A DNA stretch of 64,000 nt from Maylandia zebra (lineage: Eukaryota > Chordata > Actinopteri > Cichliformes > Cichlidae), in assembly GCF_041146795.1 (NCBI RefSeq), contig NC_135172.1, forward strand, positions 35,945,623 to 36,009,622, read 5' to 3'. Below the pieces are notes generated by a model that was not told the origin of the DNA, searched no databases, and saw only the letters and a list, made by a program, of their open reading frames with translations. This document shows, piece by piece, positions 29,050 through 64,000 of the stretch (position 1 is its first letter; every line of letters starts with the position of its first letter). The position numbers were made by a program, and so were the translations under genes.

Positions 29050-30879
29050 TGGTGGGAAGAGCACAAAGAAACAGGCTCAGCTTCCTGCCTACCAATAATG
29101 TCTACATGTTTGGTGAACTTCCATGAGTATTAATTAATTCATTTTAATTAAACATAATCATGTTCCTCATATATGACCTCACAACTTCATTACATCGATA
29201 AACAATAAACACCTTGTGGGTAGATCATAATTTAATAGATACTGGTTGCTCAAACAACTTCACCCACCCAGTGTATAATGGAGACATCTCAGCTGGTCAA
29301 GTTTTAGTTTCACTTTGGAACACCCTGCATTGCAATTACACAAAGCCACCATTTGCTTCACATACTGAATGACTATGTGAAGGACTACAAGTGTATGGCC
29401 TGCAGAGAAATGAGTTCTGCTGATGACTTTAAAATGTTTTATTGTGTAATCAAAGTGTTTGTATTTGAAGTTGCTTCAAGTGCATATGAGCCAATTTAAG
29501 GAGCCAGCATATGATTTAGGACCATAAGGAAAAGAAATCTCACATCAAATAATTTTAGTTTGTCTTATCAGAGTGAGGTGGTTGTTAAATTGTACCAACT
29601 ATTTTTTAAATTAAGGTTAGGGTGGTTTATTTTGCTATAATGTCAAAGAAAATAGTTAAAATTGAAGAGATCTGCTCCCTGCTTCTAGTTTTCAGCGGTA
29701 CTATCCATTGGTTTTGACTGAACTGTTGTTGAATCAAGGGTGATTAGAAGCCACATAACATTTTTGAAGTCTGACACTGGTCCACAGGCCACATGTTGAG
29801 TACCTAGGCTATAAATTATCTTGCGCAAACAAGATAACAATATCACTTTGAGGGATTTAAGGGTTCTGCAAGTGCTCCCAGTTAATATTTTATGAAAGGA
29901 TTAAATATGGTAACAATTCATTAACATAATTATATTGTATAGATAAAAGGAAAACTTTAGTAAGGTAAAATAAAAATGCAACAAATTTAAAACCTTTTAA
30001 CAACCATGAGCAGTATTAAGAAGAGCAACTTCTTCATTTGTGCCTCATTTTGTCATATGCCTGCTTAGTCTAATTATTTTTTTACCCATAAAACTGACAT
30101 TGTTTATTCACACAATACTTTTTACTTCCCTTAAAACCTGTGTTTTAGTAAATCAGTGCTTAATTGTTTTGCAGGCTGGCTTTAAGATATGCTTCAACAA
30201 AAGTGTACAAATTATTTCTCATTATTGTGATGGTTATGTGTTATTTCTGATAAAACACAATAAATATTAATTAATGAAATGACTCTTCTATTTTCATCTT
30301 TGCTCCTATGATGTAGTGCATTATTTCTAAAGGTACAAATGCACATTTGTATTTGGGAAAAGCTTTGGTTAAGGGGACCAGTTCAAGACATGGTGGTCAG
30401 GATCTCTCACTTTAGTTTCATTTTAAGTTTAAAGGGGGAAAAGATAAATAGTCTAATAAGAGATAATTGTATTAAAGAAATTGTTTTTTGTATTACACAT
30501 CTCAATGACGTATATGTATATGTGTTTAATGGTTTTGACAACTTTAACCTCTTCAAGTTAGTCAGTCTAAGAACATATTACTGTCCACTGTAATACCTGT
30601 CATTAAAATGAGACATGATATAGATAGTGCTTCGGAGTTTCAGCATGCAGTATGATGCAATGCGATAGGAGGAAAACAAATTAACATGTCCCAACCTTTG
30701 ATAGTCTATATAGATAAAACATGTTGTAGTATTTATTTTAGTTAACCTTTAATCTTTGCACGTGCCTTTTTTAAACATTTAGACCGGGTATTGTGGTTGT
30801 CTTTTCTAGCATGATATGTTTTAAGAAGTCACGAGTAAAGTCCTATCTGTCTCCTAACATGAGGTGCACTTGTTTTGGA
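29050..30879 (+). other. as3mt 3' UTR and as3mt-cnnm2 intergenic region
   Basis: AATAAA at 29204-29209, about 155 bp after the stop and followed by a T/G-rich stretch, is the likeliest as3mt poly(A) signal; another occurs at 30259-30264. The remainder is AT-rich with no recognised element or reading frame. Confidence 0.5.
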
Positions 30880-31157
30880 ATTTGATTCGTCAAGGAGGCT
30901 GCGGACGCCCCGCCTCCCGGCCAGCGGAACCTCCCGATTGGTAGTCGCCGTCGCCTGTATCGGGGACACCAGGGGAGGCACGAGTTGGCCCGTAAGCCTG
31001 CGCTCGCGAGTCATCAGTGTCGGACACGTAGTGGGAACGAGCAGGTCCCGATGCACAAGTCACGGCAACCCTGGGCGGAGATGAAGGCGGACTCCGACTG
31101 GCTCTGATTTTTAAAAGCCCTTTTCATTCAGGAGGTTGGTTGCCAGTTGTTATCAAT
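30880..31157 (+). promoter_or_regulatory. cnnm2: CpG-rich cnnm2 promoter and 5' UTR
   Basis: Base composition changes sharply to GC- and CpG-rich. There is a GC box (CCCCGCCTCC, 30908-30917) and an inverted CCAAT box (GATTGG, 30936-30941), with no TATA box. This is the profile of a CpG-island promoter immediately upstream of the cnnm2 start. Confidence 0.6.
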
Positions 31158-60930
<29,773 letters not shown>

Positions 60931-61764
60931 TAACAACAGATACAATAAGTTCATGAAAAACAAAACGGATGATAAAATCCCTGAGAATTACCACGCTCCA
61001 TGTCTCTTAACAGCATTTTTGCATCTTTCAGCCAATCATTTTAATCTCAAATCAAAAGCACTATTTCAAGATGCAACAGCTGCCTGTTGTCATTGCTCTT
61101 TGTCACTCTGACTTGGTGTCCACAAACTCTGGAGAAAATGTGCAGTTTACAAGCTAAATGTTCAAGTTTCTAACTATGTATATCTGCTGTTTGGTGCCTT
61201 GTGGGTACTGTGGGGTAGAGCCAGTTTGTGCAGTTTTTGGTTCACACTAATGAGTGCAGCGGGACTGAATCAAAGCAGTAAAGCTGGCTGCCAGAAATGC
61301 AAAATATTGTGCTAAAAACATCTCTGCAGAGCTGCAGTGATAATGCTCTATGGGTTCATGCCTATAAATGACAACTTTCTCATTATATGCAGATAATGGT
61401 AGCTTCAAACCTCTGTTCAAGAATACATTTTTGAGATGATGTGTTAATTGGAGTTTGTTGGAAATTGAGTTGTTTTGAGAATGCTACTCTTGGTGAGCAT
61501 TTTATTTACTCTAAATTTACATATTTTTTACTGAGAAGATTGTCTTGTTTGTGTTGTGCACCCAACATCTGATTTTTTTTTCCACAAGCAGAGATTATTT
61601 TCAAAAGATATATATAAAGAGTTTCTTAACATGACTCTTATTTATTATTTATATTTGACGCTCTAAAGCATCTGCTAAGTTTATTCAGCATCTGAAACAA
61701 TCCATTTTAGCTCCTCTGATTGGCTGCCTCTTACAAACAGAAGGTTTAAACATCAGGTGTGTCG

Positions 61765-61768
61765 ATCG

Positions 61769-61842
<74 letters not shown>

Positions 61843-61853
61843 TTATCTATCTA
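61765..61853. repeat. (ATCT)n tetranucleotide microsatellite
   Basis: About 20 near-perfect ATCT units with one interruption near the end, in cnnm2 intron 2. Confidence 0.96.
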
Positions 61854-61855
61854 AA

Positions 61856-62640
61856 GTGTTGGGGAGTAACGGAATACATGTACAGGCGTTATGTATTTAA
61901 AATACAAAATATGAGTAGCTGTATTCTGTTACAGTTACTGTTTAAAAGCGTGGTATTCAGAATACATTGACTTTGTTGAAATAAATGGATTACACGGTGG
62001 TCTTTTCCTGTTTCACATGTTAGGCTATGCCATCTATTTTTGGTAATTCCACGCCGGTGGAAACCCAAACAAAACACGCATTAGGGGCTCTAATGCCTGC
62101 ATCTCAATCTCGTGGCCCATGTCAAACCTAGTTGCGGCCGCATAATGACGTGAAGAAATATTTTTTAAATTATTCACAAAAATGATTTAATATGAAGGCA
62201 ATAGGCAGAATGTAGCCTGATGGGCAGTGTAGTGCGTGCTGCAGGGAGAATGGACTGCCATACCTGTGTGTGTGTGTGAGCGCGAGGAAGGGAGAAAAAG
62301 GAGAGTGGAAAGTCCGAGTTGACACCGAGCAGAATCGGGAGATGGAAGCATGTAAATATAATAATAACCACTGCAGCCAAAAAGAGTGCCTGACGAGCCC
62401 AGTTGTAAGTAAGCTGTTAAGACTCGACTGTACACTGTGTTCTGTTTTCCTCCGAAACAACCTTTTAACGCCTCTCTCTGTCTCGCTAGCAAAGTTGACC
62501 CAGACAAGTTAATGGTGGCTAGTTTTCGGCTACGAGCCCGCCAGAAGTCTCTTTACGACGGCTCGGAGCCGCAAACCTGTTTTATATACGCGCGAATAGT
62601 TTTCTATACGAGATCGCTGTAAAAAGTGCAGCCTTACCTA
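61856..62640. mobile_element. Interspersed DNA-transposon-like repeat, one end
   Basis: Starts AGTGTTGGGGAGTAACGGAA then ATACATGTACAGGCG, a terminus I recognise as repeated in fish genomes. The opposite end is not visible, so the right limit is a guess and the class is uncertain. Confidence 0.4.
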
Positions 62641-62778
62641 ATGTCACCCTACAGTTTCTCATTTTATATTAAGATTTAAAAATCTAGTTGGCATTGGTAT
62701 GGCGAGTAACCTTCAGTAATAGTAATAAATCACACAGCAATAGTACATTCATGTAGTTATAAAAAGCATGATAATATA

Positions 62779-63070
62779 CAGTGGCTTGCAAAAGTATTCG
62801 GCCCCCTTGAACTTTCCCACATTTTGTCACATTACAGCCACAAACATGAATCAATTTTATTGGAATTCCACGTGAAAGACCAACACAAAGTGGTGTACAC
62901 GTGAGAAGTGGAACGAAAATCATACATGATTCCAAACATTTTTTACAAATAAATAACTGAAAAGTGGGGTGTGCGTAATTATTCAGCCCCCTTTGGTCTG
63001 AGTGCAGTCAGTTGCCCATAGACATTGCCTGATGAGTGCTAATGACTAAATAAAGTGCACCTGTGTGTAA
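62779..63070 (+). mobile_element. Truncated Tc1-like transposon left end
   Basis: Follows a TA at 62777-62778 and begins CAGTGGCTTGCAAAAGTATT, continuing through a terminal-repeat region with a second TTATTCAGCCCCCTT-type motif near 62978. It stops abruptly at 63070 where a hAT end begins; no transposase remains. Confidence 0.75.
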
Positions 63071-64000
63071 TAGTGATGTGCGGATCGATCCTGAAATATC
63101 GATTCCTCCGATACCAATCATTTATGTTCTAGAATCGATTCTCACATTAAAATATCGATATTTTAGTAATTTAGGGTTAATTTGTAGTTTATCATTAACA
63201 GCAACACAGTGGAAAGAAACTATAACATTCGGATTGTCTACATTCAAAGGAACTACTTTCTCTTCCGCCTTTCATAGTCATGTGCGAAATACGGCTGTAT
63301 AAATGTCTCGCAGCCCCTTGGCGTGCGCACTCGCAACAATGGCTGAGCGTAATTGAAGTCATGTGCGGACGTATTTTACCTCCACACACAGCTGAGACGT
63401 GGTTTGCAATACATGTGGCAAAAAAAGTGCTCCAAGAGTGAGGTGTTGTGGCCATACTAGGGAGACATTCAAAAGGGCTGTTGGGGGGGGATACATTTTA
63501 CAGGGTTTATTTATCGGATAAAATACGTTAAATGTCACCGTTATTATTGGCCGGCCCGGAAACAGCGGGAGTGTCCAAATTCAGAGGAGGACCCGGCCTT
63601 CGCGGTCTAAAGAAAGCCGGGTAGTACGTCACGAGCTCCCTCGGTGGAGTGAAACTCAGCCGTCTGCTCCTTGCTATCTAAAATATAACCGGGAACTGAC
63701 GTAAACTCTCGACCGTCTCACACTTATGTTTAACCATTTTCTGTTTGACGTTTATTCAGCTGTGTGAAAACCACGTGTAACCGAGGACAAGGGATGAGTA
63801 AACGGGGCAAAGAAATAATTGATCATTTATTTATTACATAAGTTAAACATACAAATTCCCAGTCGTTTCCAGACAGGACTTACAACACATCCTGCCGATA
63901 TCCCAGCTGCGCATGAGACTTACCACACAAACTGTGCGAAATAACACTACAACCCGTCACACCCCGCTTAGTGACACTGCAATCGTGGCACACACTGCAA
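63071..64000 (+). mobile_element. hAT-type element, left part (continues or truncated at edge)
   Basis: Begins TAGTGATGTGCGGATCGATC at the exact point where the Tc1 terminus ends. A relict BED finger (63339-63430) follows. No right terminus is visible within the window. Confidence 0.5.
63339..63430 (+). pseudogene. Broken BED zinc-finger of a hAT transposase
   Basis: From ATG 63339 the frame reads MAERN, a stop, SHVRTYFTSTHS, a stop, then DVVCNTCGKKSAPRVR. The aromatic YF and the C-N-T-C pair are those of a BED finger; two in-frame stops show decay. Confidence 0.6.

Noticed and set aside
31140..31157. Extending the cnnm2 start upstream to 31140
   Set aside because: The upstream codon is TTG, not ATG; the first ATG in frame is at 31158.
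61765..61853. Regular tandem array that might suggest CRISPR
   Set aside because: Units are 4 bp with no spacers; a simple microsatellite in a vertebrate genome.

Overview
This window is vertebrate nuclear DNA, almost certainly from a ray-finned fish (percomorph-like; a cichlid is possible but not provable from sequence alone). The evidence is spliced genes with GT-AG introns, long AT-rich introns, many dinucleotide microsatellites, and a typical teleost transposon load: Tc1, hAT MITEs, a piggyBac-like MITE, and CR1/L2, RTE and R4/Dong-type LINE fragments. There are no bacterial operons, CRISPR arrays, rRNA or tRNA genes.

Three host genes lie on the + strand. (1) wbp1l (2108-20810): a membrane adaptor with WW-domain ligands. 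It has two alternative first exons, a distal one of 30 codons and a proximal one of 9 codons, both spliced in phase 0 to a common exon at 10834. (2) as3mt (24463-29049): arsenite methyltransferase, 11 coding exons, 378 aa, with the SAM-binding motif and all four functional cysteines. (3) cnnm2 (31158 to beyond the right edge): a CNNM/ancient-conserved-domain Mg2+ transport protein. Its huge first coding exon (31158-32643) is separated by a 28-kb intron from coding exon 2 (60761-60904); the rest lies outside the window. The order wbp1l-as3mt-cnnm2 matches human 10q24.32, but CYP17A1 and BORCS7, which sit between WBP1L and AS3MT in human, are absent here.

The rest is largely transposable elements. 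324-1621 is a hAT element with a perfect 8-bp duplication and a relict BED-finger transposase. 4194-6038 is a three-level nest (hAT in which a hAT in which a piggyBac-like MITE) with an exact duplication at each level. 12133-15501 is a hAT-type element carrying a LINE with an open reverse transcriptase, a pogo-like fragment and another hAT. 16995-18602 is a full-length Tc1 with an intact 340-aa transposase and 200-bp terminal repeats. The cnnm2 intron holds decayed CR1/L2, RTE and R4/Dong-type reverse transcriptases, a hAT inserted inside the RTE coding region, and a small retroposed repeat with a 13-bp target duplication. The right end (62779-64000) has a truncated Tc1 terminus abutting a hAT with a broken BED finger.

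I found no undescribed multi-gene system. The most rewarding signals are the conserved alternative first-exon layout of wbp1l, the apparently intact Tc1, the dated stacking of transposons, and a scatter of perfect short-loop hairpins that look like template-switch scars.
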